Assembly: GCA_001936135.1 (NCBI GenBank)
Contig: CP012817.1
Location: forward strand, 868,001-932,000
Origin: Saccharomycopsis fibuligera x Saccharomycopsis cf. fibuligera
Lineage: Eukaryota; Ascomycota; Saccharomycetes; Ascoideales; Saccharomycopsidaceae
DNA: 64,000 bases
Direction: 5' to 3'
Made by a program: the position numbers and the translations under genes. The notes under the pieces were generated by a model. It searched no databases, was not told the origin of the DNA, and saw only the letters and a list, made by a program, of their open reading frames with translations. The first letter of the stretch is position 1. Each line of letters begins with the position of its first letter. This document shows, in pieces, positions 30,733 to 41,241 of the stretch.

Positions 30733-32684
30733 AATATCAAACATTTTTACGTATTTAGTTACTGAAAGATGTTTCGTTTTTGTGTCTATTATAATGTTTA
30801 GTGGTTAGCTTTTTAATGTTTCATGTTGTATGTTTTGTTGGTAATTTTGTTTTAAAAATTTCATGTAATGAGAATGAATCAAAAAGACTTCGAAAAAAAC
30901 ATAAATAACGGAACGATTGCCCAAAACAAAGGAAAAATGACACAATACAAAGACATTACTGTTTATTCGTCACTACTTGTTTCTCTCAGCATCATTTCAT
31001 ATTTCAAGGCTATTGTTAATTGAAATTTTGGGCATATATTATTATTAAGCTATGCTATGCGTATGACATATTTGATACAGAGGACAAAAAATTGTAACAA
31101 ATGCAATAATCGATATACTTAAACAATACCTAATTCCGCAGAAGAAAATATCTACTCAATAACTATATTCGCCATCGCTCGCATCACCAACCTTAGCAAC
31201 CTGAAATCGGGTTAACTTTTTTTGTTTGAATACTGAGAATGACAAGTCTGTGCACTTTGTTTTGTTCCAAATTTATCAATTTATTCTACATTTATTTGTA
31301 TCACTCAAGTTTGTGTTTTTTCTAGTTATTTATTTTGTAATTTTTTTTACTATCGTTTTACCTCCATCATCTTTTATATCTCTTATTTAGGCTTGTATTT
31401 TATCCTTTATCTATTAGGCATATGCTAAAATAAATAAAAAATCGTAAATTAATACGCGGTTTTTTAGTGAAAGTTTTTTGCAAGATGTATGACGTTACTT
31501 GCAATTGTAGCATAAATAAAAAAGTAAATAGCAGCGGACGCCAACTTGATCCTGTAAGTTTATGTTATATTATGATTATACTGGGCCCTGTACCGCTTTG
31601 AGTTATAATTGACTGAAGCTCTGGAGTTATATGGGCAAATGTAGATAAATAAGCGACGTGGTATTTCACGAATTCTCTACTAATCTGCATTTTCCTTAAC
31701 GAGATACATTTATCATTGTCGCAGGGTCTTACAAAAAGACACAGAGCCTTCTAGAAAGCACTAGCTAGACAGAAAACAACCAACAGGTATAAATTCTTGA
31801 AATATGTGGAGTGGAAAATTATCTAAGAATGGAAATTAAAAGGATCTAACAATATAGACATCATCCATAACATAGCACCACAAAAAAAAAAGGCATAACA
31901 TATTCAATAGTGAAAGAAGCATCAGCGTGAGACAGTTTTCTGAGAACTGTTATTGTGGTTCGCCTGAATGAGTAGCTAGACCAGTTTAAACTAACCGCAA
32001 GAAAAATTAAAATCCTTGTTACAATTCCCACAGAAAGTAACCTTAGGAAATATTGATAAAAATGTAAACAAAACGGTATGTCTTTGCTTAAATAGCAGTC
32101 GCATCTTTTGGAATATCTGTACATAATAGTGAAACATCATAAAAAACAATGGATTAAGCTTTTTTTTTATAAGTTTTATTCTTATGTTAGTGAAAAAAAT
32201 TTTTTGATTAAAGAAGATTAAAATGAAAAAAGAAAAATGAATTGAAATGAAAAAGTATAGAAGTCTAGTCTAAAAAGCGTGTATATAAGCACCATCAATG
32301 AACAACTGACAAAAAAAAAAAAAAAAAAAGCAAACAAAAATTACAACATAGTGTATAAACAAGAAAAAAAATTAAAAGGGTAAAAAAATCAAAATTAGGT
32401 AAATGGCAAACGGATTAATGAAATAGTAAAGGTATGTCAAAAACAACAGAAAAATAAGCTATTAAACAGATAAGATAAAAAAAGTAGAAAACAAAACAAA
32501 GAGAAAAACACAAGAAAACGAGAAAAACTATACTCTTGTTGTGTCAAAATGAAAGCAAATGGTAGAAATAACAAGAATTTTAAAGCTCCTTTCTTTTTCG
32601 AAAAAAAAAAAAAAAAAAAAAGAAAGAAAGATAAGTTTGTCAAAATGGTAGTAAAAAAAAGAAGGAAAAGAGTTCAAAAGAGTA
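30733..32684. other. 1.95-kb AT-rich region between NDUFA1 and the 3' end of the Kin4-type kinase
   Basis: Convergent intergenic region, long for a convergent pair. Very AT-rich, with an A run at about 32311-32328 and another at about 32602-32620. No tRNA B-box and no convincing coding exon seen; an 87-codon frame on the minus strand (31861-32124) has no recognisable similarity. Confidence 0.5.
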
Positions 32685-35576
32685 TCAATTTCCAGCTTTA
32701 ACAGCATTACGTCTCTTGAAAAAATCCAAAACTTTTCTGGTAGTACTAACTGATTCATTTCCTCTTCTTGTATTACTTGTGATAATAACACTTTTGACTC
32801 TTTGTTTTGTTGGCGATGATTTTGGAGGTCCATTAATAGCAGGTCCATTAACATCATATGGGATTTCATTTCCACTAAGAACAACATTACTTGTACTTCT
32901 ATCTCTGTTGCCAATAACTGCTGATGATCTTCTACCAAAAGAGATACTTTTTGATTGTTTATGATAATTGGTACCGTCACCATTAGCATTACTATTAATT
33001 TTTTCACCTGGTAATTCACCATCGTAAGCATTACTAAAACCAGTGAATGAACCAAAGATACTAAACCTTTTCTTATCATTTTTGCCTCCATTAATGCTAC
33101 TTGACGCATCTGATCTAAGTCTTGTAGATTGTGACCTTGGAATATTCAATTTGTTAGACCCTTCATTAAGTAAACCTAATGCACCGTACTTACTATTTCT
33201 TTTCGATTTTTTGTTATTGCTGTTGCTACTGTTGTCAATGGAGTTATTACCATCTTGTAATGGTGATGGTGGAGCACCATTAGTGATGAGATCATAATCT
33301 TTCACCGAACTTCTTGGAGCTTGAGGAGAAACGCTACTATAAGTGGAAGATCTATTATCCTTAGGAACATAGGATGCACTGCTGACATTACTCGGTGCAG
33401 CAGGACTCTCTGTTGATGAAACATTTCCAGATGTCAAAGGTTTTCCCCTGTTACTGTTATTTCCAAAGATACTTTCAAACACTGAATGAGAGGCAAAAGC
33501 AGGTCCATTGGTAGTATTTTTAGTAGGTGTAGTTGATGTCAAATTAAGGGTTTCGGATGGAGATTCTTTGAGTGGGGTATCAATAATGGAGGCACGGTTG
33601 GCTCTCATATCAGTATTATCATCAACATTTGTAGATTTTTTTGACTTTGTAGGTGATGACGATGAAATTGCTTGTTGAGAACTATCAGTATGCTCTCTTT
33701 TGGTCTTAGCAACAGGGTCAAGAGTTTCATCTACTGACTTGATTGGTGATATTGGCTGACCAGCGCCTTCGGGAACATGTCTTGTAGCAACTATATTTTG
33801 TTTTGGAGTTTCATTGATTTTCTCGGATTTTGGAATCATAAAACTGAAATCTGCATTTAATGGACCATCAGGCAATAATCCTGGATGATAGGAAGAAGGT
33901 CTTGGTTTGTAATTTGGGTCTGGACCCAAAAGTTTTTGACCAGATCTATTATTTCTTGCAGTAACACCTCTGGATGAGTTGCGAACTTTGCTTGCGATTT
34001 TTTCATTATTATCATTAATCGCTGAGCTAGGAGCAGCCTTGTATTTTTCCACTGCAAGGTCACTAGTTTCGCTCACCAGATAAATACTACTTCTTTTACC
34101 ATTATCAGCATTAACCACGTCTTGCAATACAACTTGTGCTGTTTTGTAACTATTGGTTAATGGAACTTGAGCTTTTTGAGAAGAAGCTTCATTGTTGGCC
34201 ACTGCATTTTCTCCCAAAGATTTTATTGATGCAGAAGATTTTGAAGGTGGCATACTAGCGAGTGGAGAAGCCAAATTTGTATTTGCACTTGCATTTGAAG
34301 GATACGCTTGAGGATTAGAAACTTGATGAGATGAATATGACCTTGGAGGGCCTCTAGAAGATGCAGGTGGTAAAGATGGAGGAATTTGAACACTATCACT
34401 GTTTGCAATAGCAAAAGAAGAAGTAGTTGGTTCAACCATTGAATATCTGTTCGCAGATCTATTTGCCGCTTGTCTAGTCTTGATCGAATTAGCATTGCTA
34501 TTACGAGCAGATGGGGTTCTTGTAACAGCAATATTTTGTTGTTGTTGCTGTTGAAATTGCGATGGAGATTGAGTTTGTTGTTGTTGCTGTTGTTGTTCAA
34601 ACTGTCTCTGTTGTTGAGCTAAAATTTGATGTTTTCTGCTGATTTCAGCATTTCTGTCCCACTCCTCTGGAGTAACAGATAAGAATGGAGCATGAGCAGC
34701 CAACCAAGAATGTTGTCTCACTTGTTTCAAAGAATATCTATATTTTGGTTCAGGAACCAAAATGTTTCTTAATAAATTTCTTGGCAATGGTTGCACATAT
34801 TCAGGGAAGGTAAGCTCAGTGGTACTAATGTAATTGTATAATTTAGAAATATTGGTACCTTCTGGATTCTCTGGATCATCATCAAATGGCAAGTAACCAG
34901 CAAGCATCGCGTATAAAATGACCCCACAGGACCAAACGTCAACTTTTCTTGCTTCGTATGGTTCATTTTTCAACACAAGTTCAGGAGCAGCATAACATGG
35001 AGAGCCGCAAGAGGTTTTCATTAACTCGTTACCTGGGGTAAAACTATTAACAAAACCAAAATCACTAATGATGATATTTTTGTGTTTATCCAATAACAAA
35101 TTTTCCAATTTCAAATCTCTATGGACAATATGTTTCGAATGCATATAGTCAACCCCGGAAACCAATTGGGAAAAGAGTTTGGAAGCCATAGAATCTTTCA
35201 AATGTTTATGGTGGTAAATGTAGTCGAAAAGTTCACCTCCAGAGGCATAATCAAGAACAATCCCCACATATTTATCATTTTGTAAAACTTCTTCCAAACG
35301 AACGATATTTGGATGTGATAATTTTTTTAAAGCATTGATTTCTCTATGAACTTTGGATTCTCTCTCAGAACCTCTAGGTATGGACTCTCTTTTGATTAAT
35401 TTGATGGCAACTTGCGATGGTTGTTTCCCATCTTTTCTCCAACCTAGCTTCACTTTTCCAAATTCCCCTTCACCTAATGTGGAGCCAAGAATGTATGCAC
35501 CAAATCTAACCTCCCTATGGGATCTTCTAATGACGCCGGCAGGAAGGTTGTTGGAGGAATACGACTGTGAAGGCAT
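32685..35576 (-). CDS. KIN4: Kin4/Frk1-type serine/threonine protein kinase
   Basis: 963 residues. The kinase domain sits at the N terminus (about residues 25-300) and opens with RRSHREVRFGAYILGSTLGEGEFGKVKLGW, a signature of the Kin4/Frk1 group within the AMPK-like kinases. Other motifs are AIKLIKRES (catalytic Lys), HRDLKLENLLL (near residue 149), DFGFVNSF (near 170) and an activation loop TSCGSPCYAAPE carrying the Thr phosphorylated in this group. The remaining ~650 residues are Ser/Asn/Gln-rich and disordered, with a poly-Gln stretch near 330-350. Saccharomyces Kin4 enforces the spindle position checkpoint by acting on Bfa1 at spindle poles. Saccharomyces has two paralogues (KIN4, FRK1); the single symbol used here stands for the pair. 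Divergent from AOS1. Confidence 0.85.
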   Translation of the reverse strand: MPSQSYSSNNLPAGVIRRSHREVRFGAYILGSTLGEGEFGKVKLGWRKDGKQPSQVAIKLIKRESIPRGSERESKVHREINALKKLSHPNIVRLEEVLQNDKYVGIVLDYASGGELFDYIYHHKHLKDSMASKLFSQLVSGVDYMHSKHIVHRDLKLENLLLDKHKNIIISDFGFVNSFTPGNELMKTSCGSPCYAAPELVLKNEPYEARKVDVWSCGVILYAMLAGYLPFDDDPENPEGTNISKLYNYISTTELTFPEYVQPLPRNLLRNILVPEPKYRYSLKQVRQHSWLAAHAPFLSVTPEEWDRNAEISRKHQILAQQQRQFEQQQQQQQTQSPSQFQQQQQQNIAVTRTPSARNSNANSIKTRQAANRSANRYSMVEPTTSSFAIANSDSVQIPPSLPPASSRGPPRSYSSHQVSNPQAYPSNASANTNLASPLASMPPSKSSASIKSLGENAVANNEASSQKAQVPLTNSYKTAQVVLQDVVNADNGKRSSIYLVSETSDLAVEKYKAAPSSAINDNNEKIASKVRNSSRGVTARNNRSGQKLLGPDPNYKPRPSSYHPGLLPDGPLNADFSFMIPKSEKINETPKQNIVATRHVPEGAGQPISPIKSVDETLDPVAKTKREHTDSSQQAISSSSPTKSKKSTNVDDNTDMRANRASIIDTPLKESPSETLNLTSTTPTKNTTNGPAFASHSVFESIFGNNSNRGKPLTSGNVSSTESPAAPSNVSSASYVPKDNRSSTYSSVSPQAPRSSVKDYDLITNGAPPSPLQDGNNSIDNSSNSNNKKSKRNSKYGALGLLNEGSNKLNIPRSQSTRLRSDASSSINGGKNDKKRFSIFGSFTGFSNAYDGELPGEKINSNANGDGTNYHKQSKSISFGRRSSAVIGNRDRSTSNVVLSGNEIPYDVNGPAINGPPKSSPTKQRVKSVIITSNTRRGNESVSTTRKVLDFFKRRNAVKAGN

Positions 35577-36454
35577 ATTTCTGCAATTTAAAATAATTAT
35601 AGTAGTATATGGCCTTGGGTACGTGCGTGTGTGTATGGATGTGTAAGGCTATGAACTATGGCAGTATTAGTATTGATATGAGGTGGCTTTTCTCTGTAAA
35701 CCAGCCGGTCAAAATTAAAGTTTCAAACTCTTAAGGGAAAAAAACGACACAAAAAAAACACAGAAAAAAGCAGAAAAACAAAATAAAAAATTAGAACAAA
35801 GAAAAGAAAGGAAAAGAAAGGAATGCAGGTATCTAGGGAAAGAACAAACGAGGGTATTATTGCTATTATTATTATTGAAAATGAAAATGTGAGAGAAGAG
35901 GATGTGCTGTGTTGTGTTGTGTGGTCTTGGTATTTTCCCGCTTGATGATGGACGGTATGTGGGTCAGATTGATAGAGTTTGAAAATTGAGTTTATAGGGG
36001 TAATATGATTGTTTTGTATCAAGTACCAGGAAGATGGCATTCAAGTGACAGTGAAGATGGGAAGAAGCGGCAGCGGATGATGGGTGGGCGCCAGAACAAA
36101 GGAAGAAGAAAGGGCCGCTCCGCGCAACAAAAGAGTAATCCAGAATGGTAGTGGTGGTACTGGTTTTGGCGTTTATCTGTTCTGGCCTGATGTGGATCAA
36201 AACCACTTGTTAACAGCTGTTTTCATTTAATTTCGTTTCGTTTTTTTAAGATTTGTTAGCAAAAACCTGCGCTTCCGTTTCCGCCATCTCGGTATATATG
36301 TCATGTGATATCATACCCAATTCCGGGATCAGCAACGCGCTCGTAACGCGTAATTATTAAACATTGAATATTGAATATTCAGAATAGACAGGAGTGGACA
36401 TTTAGCAGAGATGTAAATCGTCAAGAGGAAGAGCACAATACTTTGCAACGACCC
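35577..36454. promoter_or_regulatory. Divergent KIN4 / AOS1 promoter region
   Basis: About 880 bp between start codons. Recognised element: ACGCGT at 36346-36351, about 105 bp upstream of the AOS1 ATG, the core of the MCB element bound by Mbp1/Swi6 (MBF). Nothing else assigned. Confidence 0.5.
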
Positions 36455-37534
36455 ATGATGGCAGAAAACAAAGACTTATCTAATGAAGAAATTGCGTTAT
36501 ACGATAGACAGATCAGATTATGGGGGCTAGATGCGCAAAGACGGATCAAGACCGCCAACATTCTCTTAGTCAACTTGAGCGCCGTTGGTACTGAGATTGC
36601 CAAAGATCTTGTTCTTGGAGGCATTGGATCACTATCGATAATTGATGACCATGATGTCACCGAAAAAGATCTAAATGCCCAATTTTACATTTCTCCGGAA
36701 CATATGGGTGAGAAAAGGGTTCATAGTGCTAAGGAGAACATTCAGGATCTCAACCCGAGAGTCAAACTTCAAGTTTATGCTGATTCTGTTACTGAAAAAG
36801 ATGAACAGTGGTTTTCTCAGTTTAGCTTGATAATCACCACGGAACTATCTAAAAGTGAAAACTTGCGGATTAACGATATCACTAGAAAGCTTAAAATTCC
36901 TTTCTATGCTGCTGGATTGAATGGGTTATTCAGTTACATATTTGTTGATTTGATTGATCATAGTGCCACATACAAAAAGAGCAAGTCAAATGTCTCAACC
37001 AAACCAGGCAAATTGTATAGTTTTTGCGAAGTCGTTAATGTTGCAGTGACTATAGAAAACGATAAATCATTTGAAAATATTACTACTAGAGACAAGTTTA
37101 AGAGTTTTAGAGACTTTTTGCAATCTTTAGATACGAAGACGGATAGCATTTTGGAAACTTATACAACTAGAAGAAAATTGAAACGCATCTCGCCAATTTT
37201 ACCATTAACTTTGGCCGCCTTTGACTATACTTACAACCATCAACCACAACAGCAAGAGCAAATAAGCACCAAAGAGCTCGAAAAGAATCTTGAAGCGAAG
37301 GCTAAACTCATAAGTAAGAATCTTTCAATTCCCGCAACTTGTCTCGAAGGCAAAAGTGATATCGTTAAAGTATTTGCCAGTCAATTAAATAACGAATTTG
37401 CACCCGTGTCAGCCATTGTTGGTGGTGCTTTGGCCCAGGATGTTATTAATACGTTGGGAAAGAAAGGTAGACCGATTAACAATTTTGTGATATTGGACGG
37501 GATGACTGGTGATATGCCGATTTTTACCATATGA
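36455..37534 (+). CDS. AOS1: SUMO-activating enzyme E1, Aos1 subunit
   Basis: 359 residues from the first ATG at 36455 (a second ATG follows directly; the frame is open upstream but without ATG). Saccharomyces Aos1 has 347. With Uba2 it forms the E1 that adenylates SUMO/Smt3, in the nucleus. Typical features: EEIALYDRQIRLWGLDAQRRI at the N terminus, a ThiF-type nucleotide fold (ILLVNLSAVGTEIAKDLVLGGIGSLSIID), and the C-terminal block PVSAIVGGALAQDVINTLGKKGRPINNFVILDGMTGD. As expected for Aos1, there is no catalytic Cys domain of its own; that resides in Uba2. No anomaly. Confidence 0.93.
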   Translation: MMAENKDLSNEEIALYDRQIRLWGLDAQRRIKTANILLVNLSAVGTEIAKDLVLGGIGSLSIIDDHDVTEKDLNAQFYISPEHMGEKRVHSAKENIQDLNPRVKLQVYADSVTEKDEQWFSQFSLIITTELSKSENLRINDITRKLKIPFYAAGLNGLFSYIFVDLIDHSATYKKSKSNVSTKPGKLYSFCEVVNVAVTIENDKSFENITTRDKFKSFRDFLQSLDTKTDSILETYTTRRKLKRISPILPLTLAAFDYTYNHQPQQQEQISTKELEKNLEAKAKLISKNLSIPATCLEGKSDIVKVFASQLNNEFAPVSAIVGGALAQDVINTLGKKGRPINNFVILDGMTGDMPIFTI

Positions 37535-38028
37535 TGAGGATATGTTAAGGGTGTTGGTTGGTTTAGTAAGAGTTCTTGTGCATTTGTGTGTGGTGGTGTA
37601 AATTATGTCGCAGAGTTTGAATTAGCTCTTGATGGATTATAGTAATATATTTTTTATGACTTTTTTTATTTTTATCATGTTGATAATGTCTCACAACATG
37701 TAGCAGATGGATGTAAAGGTGTAGATGGTTTGCTTCGTTTATTAAAGTAGCATTTTAAAATTGCTCTACAACATGTAGAACTTGGAAAGTCTATAGTGTA
37801 AGACTAGCAAGATACGATAAAAGACTTGAGTCAAAGCAGTCAATCAAAACTACACAAATCGCAAGTTTTTTAGCTACAACACACAAGCCAAAAAAAGATG
37901 ATGAATTACTAAAAACCTAAGTTTTCATGAACCATTAAAATTACAACAGATTTAATTTATATATAAATAGAACACGCATAACCAATTATTTTTTCAATTA
38001 GCAGTAACAGTAGCAGCTAAAAAAAAAC
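37535..38028. other. Convergent 3' region between AOS1 and RPL33
   Basis: About 490 bp, AT-rich, with a short direct repeat (ACAACATGTAG twice, near 37694 and 37768). Expected to hold both 3' UTRs. No gene seen. Confidence 0.5.
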
Positions 38029-39064
38029 TTAGATGTTTGATGGGTAAAGGAAGATTCTAACAGAAGCACCGAAAGTCTTTGGTGGCAAGTTTTTCTTGAA
38101 ATTGGCACGAACAACACCAGAGTTACCGTGAGTTCTAGTAACTTTACCCCAAATGACTCTGATCTTGGAACCTCTGATTTCCTTGGAGGCTCTGTAAATG
38201 TATGCAATTCTTTTACCTAAGTAAAATTTGGCATCTTCTGGACCTTCAACACCTTCGATCTTGATCAAAGAAACGTTAGGGTTGTTGACTCTCTTGCTTC
38301 TTTGGTAAGAAAGATGTTTACCTTTAACGTATACTATAATATTGTTAGTAAGTTGTTCTGTGCGCCGGAGCAGTTTGTTATTGTGGAAACAGAGAGACAT
38401 TCAAAGTGCTTGTATTTAGTGATGGTTTTAAACTATGAGCAAAGGTGGTGTTTTTAAGGCAGACTTATGCTTTTGATACAATATTGGTATTATTCGAATT
38501 TAAAAAAACTTATGCTGACAGGTCTTAAATGAAATTTTTTGTCTTGTGCAATAAGAGAATCATGTTGGTGACTCTTTTGATAAAATTCAAAAGTTGACCA
38601 TTTTACTCTAAAGATTTCATTTAATTTACTCTGTTTTGATATCTTTACCGTTTCGCTTGTAGCGGTAAAAGCTAAAATTTTGCCAATGATAATAATAATA
38701 TTAGTGAAAAATTACCGTAACCTTAGTAACAATTGTACTGAAATGACAAGTTTTTAAACGCATAGATTTCAGCACTTCATGAAGTTTCACACAGTATGTT
38801 CCATTTCTCTTGCAAATGGATTCTGCATTCACAATTTCGCACTTGTTGGTACCATAGTTACGCTCTTTTGTCGACTCTTTTTCATAATTTCAATATCTTA
38901 TCTTCGTTTAAGACATCACTTCCTGTAGTTTCCGTTTGTTTGTTTTTTTTTTTTTTTTTTCATTGGTTGTCATTGCTTGATTTATCTGGTTCTCTTTTCT
39001 CTCTATTTCCACTTTTCGACAGAAGCGAATATCGATCTCACATACATCTTGTTTGTTCAGCCAT
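38029..39064 (-). CDS. RPL33: 60S ribosomal protein L33 (eL33), spliced
   Basis: Exon 1 is 39064-39046 (ATG, residues MAEQTR plus 1 nt), with donor GTATGT at 39045-39040. The intron has 712 nt, branch point TACTAAC just before ATTATAG, and the acceptor AG is at 38335-38334. Exon 2 is 38333-38029. The product is 107 residues, exactly the Saccharomyces length: [20 protein letters not shown] at the start and [15 protein letters not shown] at the end, with [16 protein letters not shown] and [18 protein letters not shown] inside. It is a structural protein of the large subunit. The open frame upstream of exon 2 reads into the intron and is not coding. A Cbf1-type palindrome lies about 295 bp upstream. 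Confidence 0.97.
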
Positions 39065-39357
39065 TTTGAGTTGGGTTGTATATTTGGATATAGTCCTAGG
39101 TGGTATCTGGGGTCAATTCGGGTGGACCAACTATGTGGTCAAAAATTGTAGTTTATTGAATAAAAATTTGAGAATACTAGCTCAGAGACTGAGAGACCGA
39201 GACTGGTGCTGGTGCTGGGTTTGGTTGGCGGGTGTATCAATTTTTTTCCAGTAAATCACCTGACCGTCTCACTCTTTTACTTTTTTGTTTTTTTGGAAAT
39301 CTGAGCTTGAGAGGCGCTTTGTGCAGTCACACATGGAAATCTTGGGGCTAGTTTTGA

Positions 39358-39365
39358 TCACGTGA
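39358..39365. promoter_or_regulatory. TCACGTGA palindrome, Cbf1-type site
   Basis: A perfect 8-bp palindrome with the CACGTG E-box core, about 295 bp upstream of the RPL33 start. In Candida-clade yeasts Cbf1 acts with Tbf1 on ribosomal protein genes, so the site makes sense here. I saw no other CACGTG in the intergenic sequence I examined. Confidence 0.5.
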
Positions 39366-39689
39366 ATACTAAGAGGGCTATATTGGATATAGATCATGGC
39401 TCGCTGACCGATGTCGTCATTTCTGTACTGACTGTAGTTTCGGTTATCAGTTATAGCAGCGCTGGCGCTAGTGTTAATATAAATTACCATCGCCATCGGT
39501 GAACATCGCGATGGCCACTAAGATGTACTGGTCAATAACATGACATGATAACACAGCAACAACGATAACAAACATTACTTGTCTTGTGACAGCGCAAGTG
39601 TACAATGAAGAGACTCCATTCCTGTCCTCTCTGCTTGAATGAGAGCTACACTTCGTAGAATATGCACAGCACAAGATGTTATAACTCAG

Positions 39690-39697
39690 CTAAGCGC
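39690..39697 (+). promoter_or_regulatory. Copy of the recurrent intergenic octamer CTAAGCGC
   Basis: Exact match (CAGCTAAGCGCCAA) in the RPL33/KES1 interval. See the finding on the recurrent motif. Confidence 0.3.
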
Positions 39698-39960
39698 CAA
39701 ACTCGCTCTTAGGTCTCAGCCCGTCAAATTACGTATATCGAAATAAAAAGCTAGAAATATAGAACAACAAGTGTAAGGGGAGCAAAAACAAAAGTAAAAC
39801 CAAAAAAATAAATAAATAAATAAAAAGATTCATCGAGCTTTGTGCCATTATATATATCGTTGCAAAAATTATCTTGTAAAACAATACAAGGAAAACAGAA
39901 AATCAACAAAATATGAAGAGTAGTCGCGTTAAAACTAACGTCATTTTCTACAGCCAAAAA

Positions 39961-41241
39961 TCACACTATTGAAATATCCTTTTCCTGCTCAAAAGCGGCT
40001 GGATCAAATCTCCAATGTTCGGCAGTCTTAGTATGTTTAGCATCACGCTCAAAAGTACCACTAGGAACGTTAAATATCGATAATCCGCTCAATTGGCACA
40101 AGTTGACAAATGGCTGATCTGCTTGTTTGCCCAATTCAGGAATAGCGCTGGAATCCACTTTTTTAAACCATCTATTTTGCCACTCTTTACCGGAACTTTT
40201 TTCTTCCTTTCTCTTCTCTCTTTGAGTATTTTCTAATTTTGATTTGGCTTCGCTGATTTTATCAAATGATCCTTCTTTAATAGCACTGGCAACATCTTTC
40301 CATGCTTTTCTACTTTCCAAATCATTTTGCTTTTCGATTGGCTTCACTTTCAAACGTTCAGGAGTAGATGATTGCGCATCGTAGAATGCCTCGGCTTTTT
40401 TAGAATCAGAGCCATTGTAAATCACTGAACTACCAGACCATTGGCCACTGATTGTGCGCAATGGTGTAGCTTTCTTTTCAAGCGCCTTTTTGTCTTTGTA
40501 AATTTTGGCCTTGAAGGAGTTTTTCTTACCACTGACCCATCCTTTACCGGTGTATTCAATTACAGTGATGAAGCCGTTAGATGATTGAATGTATGATTTG
40601 CCATCTAATTCCACGTATGGGGAAGCCATTAATAATCCTTCAATGTGTAATCCTGGCAAAGTAATCAAGTAACTTTCGTTCAAGTTTCTAAATTCCAATA
40701 ATGCGTGACCATACTGTTTAACGTTCAAAGTCAACGAAGTAGCATAGATTTGCGATTTAATTTCATTGTATCCGGATAAATACGTGTTGTTTTTTTCATT
40801 AAAGATTGAGTATGCGGTAACTGGAGGATGATGGCTAACTTGTTCAGATAATAATACCGTTTCGCCAATATTTTTACTAGCACTCAGGTCATCCCATTTG
40901 CCAACGAATACCTCGCCCAAGAATGGATTTAATGGCTTTTTCTCTGAACCCAAGCTTTCATTTCTAGAAGCGTATTGCGATCTCAATGTGGAAAGAAACC
41001 ACTTAGTGACGGCAACTTGTCTTTGAATAAGCACATCTTCACTATTAGTGTCCTTTGTGCCAATGAAGTTTGGTGCCACGAGCAAATCAGGATGCTCGCT
41101 CCAGAATTGAGAATATTCTACCAATGAAACCGGAGATAAGATGAATGGTGGGGCCGTCAAAGTATACAAATCACCATTGAACGATGCAATTGACTTGAGG
41201 AAATCCTTCCATGAGGTGGTGGAGGAAGTAGCTGACGCCAT
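39961..41241 (-). CDS. KES1: Oxysterol-binding protein Kes1/Osh4
   Basis: 426 residues; Saccharomyces Osh4/Kes1 has 434. It is a soluble lipid-transfer protein that exchanges sterol for PI4P between membranes and restrains Golgi secretory function. It is a short OSBP: an N-terminal lid segment (SWKDFLKSIASFNGDLYTLTAPPFILSP) leads straight into the ORD domain, with no PH or ankyrin domain. The OSBP fingerprint EQVSHHPP is at about residues 131-138; other conserved blocks are KPLNPFLGEVFVGKW and the C-terminal EHWRFDPAAFEQEKDISIV. Lys/Glu-rich helix near 330-350. No anomaly. Divergent from TBF1. Confidence 0.93.
   Translation of the reverse strand: MASATSSTTSWKDFLKSIASFNGDLYTLTAPPFILSPVSLVEYSQFWSEHPDLLVAPNFIGTKDTNSEDVLIQRQVAVTKWFLSTLRSQYASRNESLGSEKKPLNPFLGEVFVGKWDDLSASKNIGETVLLSEQVSHHPPVTAYSIFNEKNNTYLSGYNEIKSQIYATSLTLNVKQYGHALLEFRNLNESYLITLPGLHIEGLLMASPYVELDGKSYIQSSNGFITVIEYTGKGWVSGKKNSFKAKIYKDKKALEKKATPLRTISGQWSGSSVIYNGSDSKKAEAFYDAQSSTPERLKVKPIEKQNDLESRKAWKDVASAIKEGSFDKISEAKSKLENTQREKRKEEKSSGKEWQNRWFKKVDSSAIPELGKQADQPFVNLCQLSGLSIFNVPSGTFERDAKHTKTAEHWRFDPAAFEQEKDISIV

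Larger units (their letters stand above)
39065..39960. other. RPL33 promoter and 3' region of KES1
   Basis: About 900 bp. Contains TCACGTGA at 39358-39365 (Cbf1-type E-box palindrome), CTAAGCGC at 39690-39697 and a GGGTGTAT word near 39229. No gene is convincing; several short open frames overlap on the minus strand. Confidence 0.5.

Noticed and set aside
31861-32124. 87-codon minus-strand frame between NDUFA1 and KIN4
   Set aside because: Starts weakly, is AT-driven and hydrophobic by composition, and has no recognisable motif.
38334-38400. Extended N terminus of RPL33 starting [11 protein letters not shown]
   Set aside because: It is read-through into the intron. The true first exon MAEQTR lies at 39046-39064 with a GTATGT donor, and the TACTAAC branch point falls inside this stretch.
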